Source of the DNA: Cupriavidus gilardii | GTDB taxonomy: Bacteria; Pseudomonadota; Gammaproteobacteria; Burkholderiales; Burkholderiaceae | Assembly: GCF_013314895.1 (NCBI RefSeq) | Contig: NZ_JABTYE010000015.1 | Coordinates: 79,268 to 143,267 of the forward strand | Direction: 5' to 3' | DNA length: 64,000 nucleotides | In this document: piece by piece, positions 45,969 through 58,141 of the stretch | Layout: each line of letters starts with the position of its first letter | Numbering within the stretch: position 1 is the first letter of the stretch | Program-made: the position numbers and the translations under genes | Notes under the pieces: generated by a model | What the model was told of the DNA's origin: nothing | Database searches by the model: none | Seen by the model: only the letters and a program-made list of their open reading frames with translations

Positions 45969-46937
45969 ATGGACTCGAAATTGACTGGTGCCGCGGCAAG
46001 CGGTGAACCCACCGCCCCCGACCACGCCAATGGCGTGGCCGGCAGCCACAGCAACCCCGTGACCGCGGCGGTCCGTGCCAACGAAGGCAAGATCACCACG
46101 GCTGCGGATATGGATGTGAACGTCACCGTCGGCCCCGCCGACGATGGCCCGGGCGATACCGCCTCGCCCGCCGATGCGCCGGCGTCCGCCAAGGCGGCGC
46201 GGGCCAACCCGCGCAAGATGATTCCCAGCCTGCGTGCGCTGGCCGACGAAGATCGCGCGACGGCAAAGAAGGCGCGCGCCTCGTGGCAAATGTTCACGAT
46301 TATGGCAGAGTTCATCGAGGCGACCGAGTACCTGTCCGAGGTCCGGCCGGCCGTGTCGATCTACGGCAGCGCGCGCCTGCGCGAGGATTCGCCGTACTAC
46401 CAGCAGACCATCGAAATCGCGCGGCTGTTCTCCGACGCGGGCTTTGCCGTGATCTCCGGCGGCGGCCCCGGCATCATGGAAGCGGCCAACAAGGGCGCGC
46501 ATGCGGGCAAGTCCGCCAGCGTCGGCCTCAATATCGAACTGCCGCACGAACAGCAGGGCAATCCGTATCAGGACATCGCCATGCGCTTCCGCCATTTCTT
46601 CACGCGCAAGGTGACCTTCGTCAAGAACTCGGACGCCTTCATCGTGATGCCGGGCGGCTTCGGCACGCTGGACGAACTGGCCGAGGTGCTGACGCTGGTG
46701 CAGACCGGCAAGTCGCGCGCGGTGCCGGTGGTGATGGTGGGCAGCCGCTTCTGGAAGGGGCTGCTCGACTGGTTCCGCTTCACGCTGCTGCCGATGGGCC
46801 TGATCGCCGAACACGATCTGGATCTGATGCAGATCGTCGACGAGCCGCACGAGGTGCTCGAGGCGGTCTACGACTACTACGAGCGCCGCGGCGGCGATAC
46901 GCCGATCCCGCCGAAGGAAGAGATGTTCTATCTGTGA
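45969..46937 (+). CDS. LOG-family (TIGR00730-type) phosphoribohydrolase-like protein
   Basis: A LOG-family protein with the [10 protein letters not shown] motif and [13 protein letters not shown], which bind nucleotide monophosphates in cytokinin-activating or AMP-cleaving enzymes. The conserved part begins at [16 protein letters not shown] (Met at 46218). Everything before it is low-complexity Ala/Pro/Asp/Thr sequence. The ATG at 45969 gives 322 residues, that at 46110 gives 275 and that at 46218 gives 239. Later starts would leave space for promoters between this gene and divergent polA, so the extension may be untranslated. The bacterial role is usually nucleotide turnover or stress. Confidence 0.85.
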   Translation: MDSKLTGAAASGEPTAPDHANGVAGSHSNPVTAAVRANEGKITTAADMDVNVTVGPADDGPGDTASPADAPASAKAARANPRKMIPSLRALADEDRATAKKARASWQMFTIMAEFIEATEYLSEVRPAVSIYGSARLREDSPYYQQTIEIARLFSDAGFAVISGGGPGIMEAANKGAHAGKSASVGLNIELPHEQQGNPYQDIAMRFRHFFTRKVTFVKNSDAFIVMPGGFGTLDELAEVLTLVQTGKSRAVPVVMVGSRFWKGLLDWFRFTLLPMGLIAEHDLDLMQIVDEPHEVLEAVYDYYERRGGDTPIPPKEEMFYL

Positions 46938-47108
46938 GACGGCGGCCGGCGGGCCGGAGCCGGAGTGCCCGAACCGCCTCGCCGCGGGCCCGCGGGCGGC
47001 AGGAATTGCTAGAATGCAAGCCTGATGCCCGAGTCGCGCCCGGCCCTGCCGCGCGCGGCGCCCATTCGGATGCGCCGGCACGCCGCGCGCATCGCACAGG
47101 AGCCCGAG

Positions 47109-47573
47109 ATGACCTCCCATTCCCTTCCGGCCGCCAGCGCGGACGAGCCGGAGCCCCTGCCCGGGGTGGCGCGACGCGGCCTGACGCTGGCCGCGACGGT
47201 GCTCGCGCTGATCGCCGCACCGGTGGCGCTGGCCCAGCAGCCGGCCGAACCGTCGACGCCGCAATCGGCCCGGCAGGCCGCGGACGACAACGGCGCGCTG
47301 TCCCAGCAGGAACTGAACGAGATCAACAACAAGCCCATCGCCCCGGCGCAGCGTACGCAGTTGAACCACCCGCGCGAGCCGAGCTTCCAGCTGAACGAGG
47401 CCGATGGCACGCAGGTGCGCGAGTACCGGGACCGCCGCGGCCAGCAGGTCGATATCGAAGTGAAGTCCGGCGCCGGCACGCAGTACCAGATGAGCCGCCC
47501 GGAGGACAGCTCGCCGCGCATCCGCGAACGCGAAGTCAATCGCGTGCCTTCGGTGCGCGTGCTGCAGTTCTGA
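47109..47573 (+). CDS. DUF2782 protein, exported
   Basis: A 154-residue protein. An N-terminal lead of about 25 residues is followed by a hydrophobic segment ([18 protein letters not shown]) that reads as a signal peptide ending at ALAQQ. The mature part contains the DUF2782 core: [20 protein letters not shown] and TQYQMSRP. The domain is found in betaproteobacteria, often beside polA and thrB, as here. No function is known. The ATG at 47109 was preferred to one at 47025, which adds 28 Arg/Pro-rich residues. A strong GC-rich inverted repeat follows the gene. Confidence 0.85.
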   Translation: MTSHSLPAASADEPEPLPGVARRGLTLAATVLALIAAPVALAQQPAEPSTPQSARQAADDNGALSQQELNEINNKPIAPAQRTQLNHPREPSFQLNEADGTQVREYRDRRGQQVDIEVKSGAGTQYQMSRPEDSSPRIREREVNRVPSVRVLQF

Positions 47574-47579
47574 GCCTGC

Positions 47580-47604
47580 CGCGGACGGGGCTGCCCCGTC
47601 CGCG
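47580..47604 (+). terminator. GC-rich hairpin downstream of the DUF2782 gene
   Basis: CGCGGACGGGGC (47580-47591) and GCCCCGTCCGCG (47593-47604) are perfectly complementary with a single-base spacer; the inner pairs must open to form the loop. No T-tract follows. Further GC-rich inverted repeats fill the gap to thrB. Probably a terminator or processing hairpin. Confidence 0.5.
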
Positions 47605-47752
47605 CGCGCCATCCGACGTTTCACCGCTCCCGGCCGGGGGTTCGCTCCCGGGCCGCGCCGGACGCCGCTGCCCGCGGCGCCACGGCATGCCGCGGGCCCA
47701 TGTCCGCCGGCGCCATCCGGCTTTACATCCGGTTCCAACCAGACAAGACAGT

Positions 47753-48736
47753 ATGGCTGTATTCACCACGGTCTCGCACGACGAGATCGCGCATTGGCTG
47801 CTCGACTACGACCTCGGTACGCTGCGCGCACTGCGCGGCATTCCCTCGGGCATCGAGAACAGCAATTTCTTCGTGACGATGGAGCAGGACGGCCAGACGC
47901 GCGACTACGTGCTGACCATTTTCGAGCGCCTGCGCTTCGACCAGCTGCCGTACTACCTGCATCTGATGGCGCATCTGGCCGAGCGCGGCATTCGCGTGCC
48001 CGCCCCGATGCCCGGCAAGGACGGCGAGATCCTGCGCACACTCAAGGGCAAGCCCGCCACCATCGTCACGCGGCTGCCGGGCAGCTCGCAGCTGTCGCCG
48101 AACGCGCAGCAGTGCGCCGAGGTCGGCGACATGCTGGCGCGCATGCATCTGGCCGGCCGCGGTTATCCGCGCCAGCAGCCGAACCTGCGCAGTTTGGCGT
48201 GGTGGCGCGAGACCGAAGGCGAGATCCTGCCATTCCTCGACGACAGCCAGCGCGCGCTGCTGCAGGACGAACTCGCGTTCCAGAGCGCGTTCTTTGGCGG
48301 CGCCGCCTATGCCGCGCTGCCGGGCGGACCCTGCCATTGCGACCTGTTCCGCGACAATGTGCTGTTCGAGGACGCGGGCAACGGCCAGTCGCGCCTGGGC
48401 GGCTTCTTCGACTTCTACTTTGCCGGCGACGACAAGTGGCTGTTCGATCTGGCCGTGACCGTCAACGACTGGTGCATCGACCTGGCCAGCGGCGAGCTCG
48501 ACGCGCCGCGCGCGACGGCCCTGCTGCAGGCTTATCATGCGGTCAGACCCCTGGACGCGGTCGAGGCCGAGCACTGGCAACACATGCTGCGGGCCGGCGC
48601 GCTGCGCTTCTGGGTCTCGCGGCTGTGGGACTACCATCTGCCGCGCGAGGCCGACATGCTCGAGCCGCACGACCCGACCCACTTCGAACGCATCCTGCGC
48701 CGGCGCATCGCCGCCACCGCGCTCCCCTGGACCTGA
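47753..48736 (+). CDS. thrB: Homoserine kinase (APH-fold, ThrB)
   Basis: A 327-residue homoserine kinase of the aminoglycoside-phosphotransferase fold, the form used by many pseudomonads and betaproteobacteria in place of the GHMP-type enzyme. It phosphorylates homoserine in threonine synthesis. The N-terminus [16 protein letters not shown] is the family signature. The catalytic loop is [12 protein letters not shown] and the metal-binding aspartate is in [11 protein letters not shown]. The genes for homoserine dehydrogenase and threonine synthase are not nearby. The ATG at 47753 is the typical start; the long open frame upstream of it is not coding. Confidence 0.96.
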   Translation: MAVFTTVSHDEIAHWLLDYDLGTLRALRGIPSGIENSNFFVTMEQDGQTRDYVLTIFERLRFDQLPYYLHLMAHLAERGIRVPAPMPGKDGEILRTLKGKPATIVTRLPGSSQLSPNAQQCAEVGDMLARMHLAGRGYPRQQPNLRSLAWWRETEGEILPFLDDSQRALLQDELAFQSAFFGGAAYAALPGGPCHCDLFRDNVLFEDAGNGQSRLGGFFDFYFAGDDKWLFDLAVTVNDWCIDLASGELDAPRATALLQAYHAVRPLDAVEAEHWQHMLRAGALRFWVSRLWDYHLPREADMLEPHDPTHFERILRRRIAATALPWT

Positions 48737-48794
48737 TGGGCGCCACGCCGATGGCAGCCCTTGATCGCCGCACCTGATTCGGACCCGATTCGTC

Positions 48795-49586
48795 ATGCAA
48801 CTACTGGAAGTCCCCGCCAAGGAAGGCTACGTCTGGTTCCGCCAGGGTCTGTGGCTGTTCCGCAAGAACCCGCTGACCTTCCTGATGCTGCTGTTCATCT
48901 ACCTGATCGCCGCGCAGATCGCGATCTTCATTCCGCTGATCGGCATCATCGCGCTGCTGGTGCTGACGCCGGGGCTGTCGGTCGGCATCATGACCGCCTG
49001 CCGCGAGGTGATCCAGAACCGCAGGGTAATGCCGACCGTGCTGCTGGCGGGCTTTCGCAGCAACGGCAAGCAGGCGGCGCGCCATCTGCTGATCCTGGGC
49101 GGCATCTATGCGGGGCTGGTATTCGTGCTCAGCCTGATCGCCGGCACGCTGGTCGACATGCGCGCGCTGCTGCCGGTGCTGCTGAAGGAAGAGCCGCCGA
49201 CGGAAGAGGCGATCCGCCAGCTGTATTTCGCGCTGCTGGTCGGCGCGGCGCTGTACACGCCGATCGCGATGATGTTCTGGTTCGCGCCGCTGCTCGCCGC
49301 CTGGCACAACGTGCCGCCGGTCAAGGCGCTGTTCTTCAGCTGGACCGCCTGCTGGCGCAACCGCGGGGCCTTCTTCGCCTATGCGATGCTGTTCGCGCTG
49401 CTGCTGGTGGCGGTGCCGTTCTTCCTCGAGGCGATCTTCAGCGCCTTCGGCGCCGAGGGCGTGCTGTCCTTCCTGGTCACGCCGTATTCGCTGCTGATGC
49501 TGGCGATCCTGTACTGCTCGTTCTATGCGACCTATCGCGGCTGCTTCAATGTCGCGCCGCCGGAGGGGGATACAGCGGTGGGTTGA
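48795..49586 (+). CDS. BPSS1780-family membrane protein
   Basis: A 263-residue inner-membrane protein with about six hydrophobic helices. It begins MQLLEVPAKEGYVWFRQGLWLFRK-like sequence, with residues KNPLTFLMLLFIYLIA opening helix 1, typical of the BPSS1780 family named from Burkholderia pseudomallei. A conserved polar segment, TACREVIQNRRVMP, lies between helices 2 and 3. The family is abundant in Burkholderiaceae and has no known function. It starts 58 nt after thrB on the same strand and may be cotranscribed. Two copies of the dispersed palindromic element follow it. Confidence 0.85.
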   Translation: MQLLEVPAKEGYVWFRQGLWLFRKNPLTFLMLLFIYLIAAQIAIFIPLIGIIALLVLTPGLSVGIMTACREVIQNRRVMPTVLLAGFRSNGKQAARHLLILGGIYAGLVFVLSLIAGTLVDMRALLPVLLKEEPPTEEAIRQLYFALLVGAALYTPIAMMFWFAPLLAAWHNVPPVKALFFSWTACWRNRGAFFAYAMLFALLLVAVPFFLEAIFSAFGAEGVLSFLVTPYSLLMLAILYCSFYATYRGCFNVAPPEGDTAVG

Positions 49587-49590
49587 AACC

Positions 49591-49721
49591 ACCCCCTCTC
49601 CCCGGCCCTCTCCCCCTGAGGGGGAGAGGGAGAACACCGTCGGGTTATCAAGCCCAATGCGGAGAACAACCCCATCGGTTTTCTCCCCTCTCCCGCTCGC
49701 GGGAGAGGGGCCGGGGGAGAG
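49591..49721. repeat. dispersed palindromic intergenic element, copies 3 and 4 (inverted pair)
   Basis: A forward copy (49591-49637, CCTCTCCCCGGCCCTCTCCC... ending GGAGAACAC) and an inverted copy (49681-49721, starting TTCTCCCCTCTCCCGC) face each other across about 43 bp. Together they form a large inverted structure between the BPSS1780 gene and convergent uvrD, a plausible bidirectional terminator. Confidence 0.8.
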
Positions 49722-49765
49722 GGCAAGCGAGACGGCAAGCGCCGCGCGCGCCCCGCCTCAATCGA

Positions 49766-52126
<2,361 letters not shown>

Positions 52127-52192
52127 CGGGAGGGGCCTTGAGGAATCGGGCCATTATAACGGCGCGCCCCTCTCCGGCCCTTGCCGCACGCG

Positions 52193-52897
52193 CTAGGACG
52201 CCGACGCGTCGTCGAGCCGCTGCGGCTCGAAGCAGGGCGCCAGGCACGCCTTCAGCAGACGCCGGGCCTCGCCGTGGATCCGCTCGCGCACCGCCTCGCC
52301 CTCGAGTTCGGCCAGGTCCATCAGCGCGGTGAGCACTTCGATGGCGCAGCGCGCGGTCAGGCGGGCGTCTTCCTCGGCCACCTGCTGGTGCTGCATCAGC
52401 CAGCGCGCCAGCAGCTCGGCGACCTCTCGGCTGGTGGCATCGTGGATGCGGCGCAGCTCCGGCGACGACTGCATCGCCCGGCGCAGCGCGATGCTGCCCG
52501 GCTGGCGGCTGCGCGCGGTGCGGACCTGGTCGAACACCGCATCGACCACCGCGCGCCAGTCCGCCACCGCCCCGGCCGACGGCAGCACCGCCAGCGAATC
52601 GGCCGCGCGCTGGCGCATCTGGTGCTCGAACAGCGCGTTGATGACCGACAGCTTGTTGGGAAAGTACTTGTACAACGTGGCGATATTGATCCCCGCACGG
52701 CTGGCGATCAGATTGGTGGTGATCCGCTCGACCCCGACTTCGTCCAGCAGCGACGCGGTGGTATCGAGAATGCGTTCGAAGGTGACCCGGCCGCGCGCCC
52801 GCACCGGAGCCCGGCGCAAGCGCAGCAGCAGCGGCGCCAGGCTGTGGCCGGCGGCGCCTCCCTGATTGTGTTCGTTATCGTTCTGGTTCATGTCCAT
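52193..52897 (-). CDS. TetR/AcrR-family regulator
   Basis: A 234-residue TetR-type repressor. The HTH lies at about residues 40-85 (ILDTTASLLDEVGVERITTN, then GINIATLYKYFPNK), which is the family signature, and the remaining helical domain binds an unknown ligand. The first 35 residues are polar and unstructured. The ATG at 52897 (MDMNQNDNEHNQ) is the best start; two more Met codons lie just after. It lies upstream of uvrD on the same strand, about 66 bp away, and is divergent from valS. Its target is unknown. Confidence 0.9.
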   Translation of the reverse strand: MDMNQNDNEHNQGGAAGHSLAPLLLRLRRAPVRARGRVTFERILDTTASLLDEVGVERITTNLIASRAGINIATLYKYFPNKLSVINALFEHQMRQRAADSLAVLPSAGAVADWRAVVDAVFDQVRTARSRQPGSIALRRAMQSSPELRRIHDATSREVAELLARWLMQHQQVAEEDARLTARCAIEVLTALMDLAELEGEAVRERIHGEARRLLKACLAPCFEPQRLDDASAS

Positions 52898-53261
52898 GAC
52901 CCGGCCGTCGGCCGACAGCTGCGCCGGGCCCGCCCGTGCCCCGGCAACCCGCCCGGACCGCCATGCGGCGTCCCCTGCCCGAGCCCCCAACGCAGACGAT
53001 AGGCCCGGCGGCGCGCCTCGACCGTGCTCTAGCGAACGCATCGGCGGCAACGAAGGGGCGATACTGCGGTTCGTCCTGCGGTGGATGTGAAGCGGCGCGC
53101 GGCGGGCAGGCGCGCCCCGCATGGGCATTTTGGGCGTCACCGAGCGGGCTCCCCTATAATTTAGGGCTTGTCTCCCTTTGGCCGCGCCCGCCAGGCGCGC
53201 ACCAGACCGCGAGAGCCGCACCGGCTCGCTCGGCCTTCACGCATCGATCGACATCCCAAGC
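52898..53261. other. divergent intergenic region tetR / valS (364 bp)
   Basis: I see no gene here. A consensus TATAAT lies at 53154-53159 on the plus strand, 102 bp before valS, with a poor TTGGGC -35-like hexamer upstream at a long spacing; it is the probable valS promoter. No T-box, tRNA gene or clear palindromic TetR operator is visible. Confidence 0.55.
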
Positions 53262-56129
53262 ATGACCGCCCAAGACCAGTCCCTAGCCAAGAGCTTCGAA
53301 CCCGCCGCCATCGAGGCAAAATGGGGCCCCGAGTGGGAAAAACGGGGAATCGCCAAGCCGACCCTCGACCCGGACCGGCCCGATTTCGCCATCCAGCTGC
53401 CGCCGCCCAACGTCACCGGCACGCTGCACATGGGACACGCGTTCAACCAGACCATCATGGACGGCCTGGCGCGGCATGCGCGCATGCGGGGCGCCAACAC
53501 GCTGTGGGTACCCGGCACCGACCACGCCGGCATCGCGACGCAGATCGTGGTCGAGCGCCAGCTCGACGCGCAGGGCGTCTCGCGGCACGACCTCGGCCGC
53601 GAGGCCTTCGTGCAGAAGGTGTGGGCCTGGAAGGAGGAATCGGGATCGACCATCACGCGGCAGGTGCGGCGCATGGGCGCGTCGATCGACTGGAGCCGCG
53701 AATATTTCACGATGGACCCGAAGATGTCCGCCGTGGTCACCGAGGTGTTCGTGCGCCTGCATGAGCAGGGGCTGATCTACCGCGGCAAGCGGCTGGTCAA
53801 CTGGGACCCGGTGCTGGGCACCGCCGTGTCCGATCTGGAGGTCGACAGCGTCGAGGAAGAAGGCTCGCTCTGGCATATCCGCTATCCGCTGGTCGAGCCG
53901 GATACGCGCACGGGGCTGACCCATCTGACGGTGGCCACCACCCGTCCGGAAACCATGCTCGGCGACGTCGCGCTGATGGTCCATCCGGAGGACGAGCGCT
54001 ACGCGCATCTGATCGGCAAGATGGCGAAGCTGCCGCTGACCGATCGCGAGATCCCGGTGATCGCCGACGACTACGTCGACCGCGAATTCGGTACCGGCGT
54101 GGTCAAGGTCACGCCCGGCCACGACTTCAACGACTATGCGGTGGGCCAGCGCCACAACCTGCCGCAGATCTCGGTGCTGACGCTGGACGCGAAGATCGCC
54201 GACAACGCGCCGGCGCAGTACGTCGGCCTGGACCGCTTCGAGGCGCGCCGCCGCATCGTCGCCGACCTCGACGGGCAGGGCCTGCTGGTCGAGGTCAAGA
54301 AACACAAGCTGATGACGCCCAGGAGCGAGCGCACCGGCAGCGTGATCGAGCCGATGCTGACGGACCAGTGGTTCGTCGCGATGAGCAAGCCCGCGCCGGA
54401 AGGCACCTTCCATCCGGGCCGCTCGATCGCCGAGGTCGCGCTCGATGCCGTGCAAAGCGGGGAAATCCGCCTGATCCCGGAGAACTGGGTCAGCACCTAC
54501 AACCAGTGGCTGGCCAATATCCAGGACTGGTGCATCTCGCGCCAGCTGTGGTGGGGCCATCAGATTCCGGCCTGGTACGACGAGGCCGGCAACTGCTACG
54601 TCGCGCGCACTGAAGAGCAGGCGCGCGCGCAGGCGCAGTCGGCCGGCTTTGACGGGCCGCTGCGCCGCGACGAAGACGTGCTCGACACCTGGTTCTCGTC
54701 GGCGCTGGTGCCGTTCTCCTCGTTGGGCTGGCCCGAAAAGACGCCCGAACTCGAACACTTCCTGCCGTCGTCGGTGCTGGTCACCGGCTACGACATCATC
54801 TTCTTCTGGGTCGCGCGCATGGTCATGATGACCAAGCACTTCACCGGCCAGGTCCCGTTCAAGGACGTGTACGTACACGGCCTGGTGCGCGACTCCGAAG
54901 GCAAGAAGATGAGCAAGTCCGAGGGCAACACGCTCGATCCGGTCGATCTGATCGACGGCATCGCGCTGCCCGAACTGCTGAAGAAGCGCACCACCGGCCT
55001 GCGCCGGCCCAAGGATGCGCCGAAGATCGAGGCCAAGACGAAGAAGGAATTTCCGGACGGCATCCCGGCCTTCGGCGCCGACGCACTGCGCTTCACCTTC
55101 GCCTCGCTCGCCACGCTCGGGCGCAACATCAACTTCGACACCGGCCGCTGCGAGGGCTACCGCAACTTCTGCAACAAGCTGTGGAACGCGACCCGCTTCG
55201 TGCTGATGAACACCGAGGGGCACGACTGCGGCATGGGGCCGTGCAACCAGGACTGCGGCCCGGACGGCTACCTGGACTTCTCGCAGGCCGACCGCTGGAT
55301 CGTGTCGCTGCTGCAGCGGGTCGAGGCCGAGGTCGACAAGGGCTTCGCCGAATACCGCTTCGACAATATCGCCAACGCGATCTACAAGTTCGTCTGGGAC
55401 GAGTACTGCGACTGGTATCTGGAGCTGGCCAAGGTGCAGATCCAGAACGGCACGCCGGCGCAGCAGCGCGCCACGCGCCGCACGCTGCTGCGCGTGCTCG
55501 AGACCGTGCTGCGGCTGGCGCATCCGATCATCCCGTTCATCACCGAGGAGCTGTGGCAGAAGGTCGGACCGCTGGCCGGCCGCGGCAAGGGCGACGGCAG
55601 CGAATCGATCGCGCTGCAGCCCTACCCGCTCGCCGCTGCAGCCAAGATCGACGAAACGGCCGAGGCGTGGGTCGCGCAGCTCAAGGCGATGGTCGACGCC
55701 TGCCGCAACCTGCGCGGCGAAATGAACATCTCGCCGGCGCAGCGGATTCCGCTGTACGCGCACGGCGACAGCACGTTCCTGAACGCGGCGAAGCACTATA
55801 TCCAGGCGCTGGCGAAACTTTCCGAGGTTCGCGTCTTCGAAGACGAGCAGACCCTGATGGCCGAAGGCGCTGGTGCGCCGGTTGCCATCGTCGGCGGCAG
55901 CCACCTGCTGCTGAAGATCGAAATCGATGTCGCCGCCGAACGCGTTCGCCTCGGCAAGGAAATCCAGCGCATCGGCGGCGAGATCGCCAAGGCCCGCGGC
56001 AAGCTGGCCAACGAGAGTTTCGTCGCCAAGGCGCCGGCGGCGGTGGTCGAACAGGAAAACCAGCGGCTGGCCGACTTCGAACAGACGCTGGCCAAGCTGC
56101 AGGACCAGTTGCAACGGCTGCCGGCATGA
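53262..56129 (+). CDS. valS: Valyl-tRNA synthetase
   Basis: A 955-residue class I aminoacyl-tRNA synthetase that charges tRNA-Val and edits mischarged threonine. The HIGH motif is HMGH (56-59) within [15 protein letters not shown]. The KMSKS motif is [10 protein letters not shown] near residue 547. The editing (CP1) domain lies between, and the C-terminal 70 residues are a coiled coil ([21 protein letters not shown]). Length matches E. coli ValS (951). The ATG at 53262 starts [14 protein letters not shown]; no strong Shine-Dalgarno is visible. Confidence 0.98.
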   Translation: MTAQDQSLAKSFEPAAIEAKWGPEWEKRGIAKPTLDPDRPDFAIQLPPPNVTGTLHMGHAFNQTIMDGLARHARMRGANTLWVPGTDHAGIATQIVVERQLDAQGVSRHDLGREAFVQKVWAWKEESGSTITRQVRRMGASIDWSREYFTMDPKMSAVVTEVFVRLHEQGLIYRGKRLVNWDPVLGTAVSDLEVDSVEEEGSLWHIRYPLVEPDTRTGLTHLTVATTRPETMLGDVALMVHPEDERYAHLIGKMAKLPLTDREIPVIADDYVDREFGTGVVKVTPGHDFNDYAVGQRHNLPQISVLTLDAKIADNAPAQYVGLDRFEARRRIVADLDGQGLLVEVKKHKLMTPRSERTGSVIEPMLTDQWFVAMSKPAPEGTFHPGRSIAEVALDAVQSGEIRLIPENWVSTYNQWLANIQDWCISRQLWWGHQIPAWYDEAGNCYVARTEEQARAQAQSAGFDGPLRRDEDVLDTWFSSALVPFSSLGWPEKTPELEHFLPSSVLVTGYDIIFFWVARMVMMTKHFTGQVPFKDVYVHGLVRDSEGKKMSKSEGNTLDPVDLIDGIALPELLKKRTTGLRRPKDAPKIEAKTKKEFPDGIPAFGADALRFTFASLATLGRNINFDTGRCEGYRNFCNKLWNATRFVLMNTEGHDCGMGPCNQDCGPDGYLDFSQADRWIVSLLQRVEAEVDKGFAEYRFDNIANAIYKFVWDEYCDWYLELAKVQIQNGTPAQQRATRRTLLRVLETVLRLAHPIIPFITEELWQKVGPLAGRGKGDGSESIALQPYPLAAAAKIDETAEAWVAQLKAMVDACRNLRGEMNISPAQRIPLYAHGDSTFLNAAKHYIQALAKLSEVRVFEDEQTLMAEGAGAPVAIVGGSHLLLKIEIDVAAERVRLGKEIQRIGGEIAKARGKLANESFVAKAPAAVVEQENQRLADFEQTLAKLQDQLQRLPA

Positions 56130-56195
56130 CGTCGACACCGACCGCGTCGGCGTTCGGTGTCGGCATCCGTGCCGGCAGCGCGGTCCAGGGCATGC

Positions 56196-56215
56196 GCCTT
56201 GCTTTAACGCAAGGC
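56196..56215. other. hairpin in the galU leader
   Basis: GCCTTGC (56196-56202) and GCAAGGC (56209-56215) form a 7-bp stem with a TTTAAC loop, 34 bp before the galU start and 66 nt after the valS stop. No T-tract. It may be a weak terminator or a leader structure. Confidence 0.4.
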
Positions 56216-56248
56216 TGACGACATCAAAACTGAGAAGGAGCCTCTTTT

Positions 56249-57118
56249 ATGGAAACCCGCGTCACCAAGGCCGTATTCCCGGTAGCCGGGCTCGGCACCC
56301 GTTTCCTGCCCGCAACCAAGGCGAGCCCGAAGGAAATGCTGCCCGTGGTGGACAAGCCGCTGATCCAGTATGCGGTCGAAGAGGCGATGGCCGCCGGCAT
56401 CACGGAGATGATCTTCGTGACCGGCCGCTCCAAGCGAGCGATCGAAGACCATTTCGACAAGGCCTACGAGCTCGAGGTCGAGCTGGAGGCGAAAAACAAG
56501 CAGGCGCTGCTCGAGGTGGTCCGCTCGATCAAGCCGTCGCATGTGGAATGCTTCTACGTGCGCCAGCCCGAGGCGCTCGGCCTGGGCCACGCCGTGCTGT
56601 GCGCCGAGAAGCTGGTCGGCGACACCCCGTTCGCCGTGATGCTGGCGGACGACCTGCTGGATGGCGAGCCGCCCGTGATGAAGCAGATGGTCGACCTCTA
56701 CAACCATTACAACTGCTCCATCCTCGGTGTGGAAGAAATTGCACCCGAGCAGAGTAAATCTTACGGGGTCGTCGACGGCCGGGAGTGGGACGAAGGCGTG
56801 ATCAAGGTCGCCGGCCTCGTCGAAAAGCCGGATCCCGAAGTGGCCCCGTCCAATCTCGGCGTGGTCGGCCGCTATATCCTGACTCCCCGCATCTTCGAAC
56901 ATATCCGCAACCTGAAGCCCGGCGCCGGCGGCGAATTCCAGCTGACCGACGCGATCCAGTCGCTGCTCGGCCAGGAACAGGTACTGGCCTACCGCTATCA
57001 GGGCGTGCGCTACGACTGCGGCAGCAAGCTCGGCTATCTGAAGGCGATGGTCGAGTTCGCGCTCAAGCATCCCGAGGTCCGCGACGAGTTCGGCAGCTAT
57101 CTGCGCGAGCGGATCTGA
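56249..57118 (+). CDS. galU: UTP-glucose-1-phosphate uridylyltransferase
   Basis: GalU makes UDP-glucose for LPS, capsule and trehalose or glucan synthesis. The 289-residue protein begins with [20 protein letters not shown] and [14 protein letters not shown], the nucleotide-binding signature. ADDLLDGE and VVGRYILTP follow, and a C-terminal [16 protein letters not shown]. Length is typical. A strong Shine-Dalgarno (AAGGAG) lies before the ATG at 56249. It lies 120 bp downstream of valS on the same strand. Confidence 0.97.
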   Translation: METRVTKAVFPVAGLGTRFLPATKASPKEMLPVVDKPLIQYAVEEAMAAGITEMIFVTGRSKRAIEDHFDKAYELEVELEAKNKQALLEVVRSIKPSHVECFYVRQPEALGLGHAVLCAEKLVGDTPFAVMLADDLLDGEPPVMKQMVDLYNHYNCSILGVEEIAPEQSKSYGVVDGREWDEGVIKVAGLVEKPDPEVAPSNLGVVGRYILTPRIFEHIRNLKPGAGGEFQLTDAIQSLLGQEQVLAYRYQGVRYDCGSKLGYLKAMVEFALKHPEVRDEFGSYLRERI

Positions 57119-57279
57119 GCCAGAAGCGGGTCAGCGTTGTCCCCGGCCGCCGTGGCAGACGGGACGCGCAAGGGCGGCAGCGCATGCTGGCGCCCGACCC
57201 ATGGGTCGTATGGTCGAGGTGCTGGCATTGCACTATCATGGCTGCGGTATCCAAGCAGCACTTGCCATGGGAGCCCACT

Positions 57280-57618
57280 GTGAACCGCCTCGACCATGAC
57301 ACCGAAGCCGCCGTCCGGCACTTCCTGCGCCTGATTTCCCGCCGTTATCCGACCGCGGGCGCCATCGTCTACGGCAGCCGCGCCCGTGGCACTCACCGCC
57401 CCGACAGCGATGCCGATGTGGCCGTCCTGCTCGCCGGCGAACATCAGCGATTTCTCCCGACCAAGCTGGCGATGGCGGACGTCGCCTTCGATGTCCTGCT
57501 CGAAACCGGCGTCAATATTTCGCCGTTACCGGTCTGGCTCGATGAGTGGGAGCATCCTGAGGCGTACGACAATCCTGCCCTGCTGCGGAACATCGCTATC
57601 GAAGGCGTCCGCCTGTGA
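57280..57618 (+). CDS. MNT-type nucleotidyltransferase (HEPN antitoxin family)
   Basis: A 112-residue minimal nucleotidyltransferase with the GSx10DxD motif (AIVYGSRARGTHRPDSDADV) intact. MNT proteins pair with HEPN toxins. The GTG at 57280 is preferred because GGGAG lies 6 nt upstream; the ATG at 57238 would add 14 residues. Unlike the protein at 39963-40544 it has no winged-helix domain. The downstream gene, overlapping its stop by 3 nt, encodes only the two ends of a HEPN protein, so this antitoxin appears to be an orphan. Confidence 0.8.
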   Translation: MNRLDHDTEAAVRHFLRLISRRYPTAGAIVYGSRARGTHRPDSDADVAVLLAGEHQRFLPTKLAMADVAFDVLLETGVNISPLPVWLDEWEHPEAYDNPALLRNIAIEGVRL

Positions 57619-57773
57619 ACGGCAAACTGACACCTGCAACATTGATGGCCAAGGCCGATTACAAGAGCAACTCGGTCGAACTGGCCGACGCCGCGGAACT
57701 CGTCGGGCAGGCGGAGATGTTTGTGACCGCCATGCGCACAGCATTTCCGTCGGCGGCCTCCGACAACGGCTAA
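57615..57773 (+). pseudogene. remnant of a HEPN toxin with an internal deletion
   Basis: A 52-codon frame starting with GTG at 57615, overlapping the MNT stop in the GTGA style usual for MNT-HEPN pairs. The first 14 residues (MNGKLTPATLMAKA) look like the N-terminus of HEPN proteins. The following ADYKSNSVELADAAELVGQ and AEMFVTAMRTAF look like the C-terminal helix of the same family, which normally lies about 80 residues further on. The central helices with the R-x4-6-H catalytic motif are missing. The most economical reading is an in-frame internal deletion that removed the toxic part. Based on family knowledge, not a search. Confidence 0.6.
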
Positions 57774-57811
57774 GCAAGGCCCGTGTGGGCTGCGTCGCCG
57801 AATGGCAAAAC

Positions 57812-57837
57812 AAAAAAAGCCACCTGACGGTGGCTTT
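57812..57837 (-). terminator. intrinsic terminator of tusA-type gene
   Basis: AAAGCCACC (57816-57824) pairs with GGTGGCTTT (57829-57837) around a TGAC loop, and on the minus strand a run of T residues follows (57818-57812). It lies 22 nt after the TusA-type stop and also faces the HEPN remnant. Confidence 0.85.
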
Positions 57838-57858
57838 GTCGTTTGCAGCGCGGTCTGC

Positions 57859-58086
57859 TTACCGGCGCTTCATATAGAACACGAACACCTTGTCGACCTC
57901 CTGGTGCGACAGCAGCTCGTTGCCGGTCTGCTTGGCGAAGGCCTGGAAGTCGCGCGTGGCGCCCGGGTCGGTGGCCAGCACCTTCAGCACTTCTCCGCTG
58001 GCCATATCGGCCAGCGCCTTCTTGGTCCGCAAAATCGGCAGCGGGCAGTTCAGCCCGCGCGCGTCCACTTCCTTCTGGAACTCCAT
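57859..58086 (-). CDS. TusA/SirA-family sulfurtransferase
   Basis: A 75-residue sulfur carrier protein. The conserved CPxP motif is C14-P15-L16-P17 within RGLNCPLPILRTKKAL. TusA relays persulfide sulfur for tRNA thiolation and molybdenum cofactor synthesis, while related YedF/SirA-like proteins have less defined roles, so I leave the symbol open. It is the last gene of a minus-strand run and has its own terminator. The ATG at 58086 (MEFQKEVDARG) is the standard start. Confidence 0.93.
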   Translation of the reverse strand: MEFQKEVDARGLNCPLPILRTKKALADMASGEVLKVLATDPGATRDFQAFAKQTGNELLSHQEVDKVFVFYMKRR

Positions 58087-58141
58087 GGTCTCTTCCTTGT
58101 TTCCCTGGTATGGGCGATGTCGGCAAGCCTTCCTTGAGGCT

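Noticed and set aside
46283..47752. Long open frame continuous with homoserine kinase
   Set aside because: It runs out of frame over the LOG-family and DUF2782 genes and is Arg/Pro-rich; the real thrB start is the ATG at 47753.
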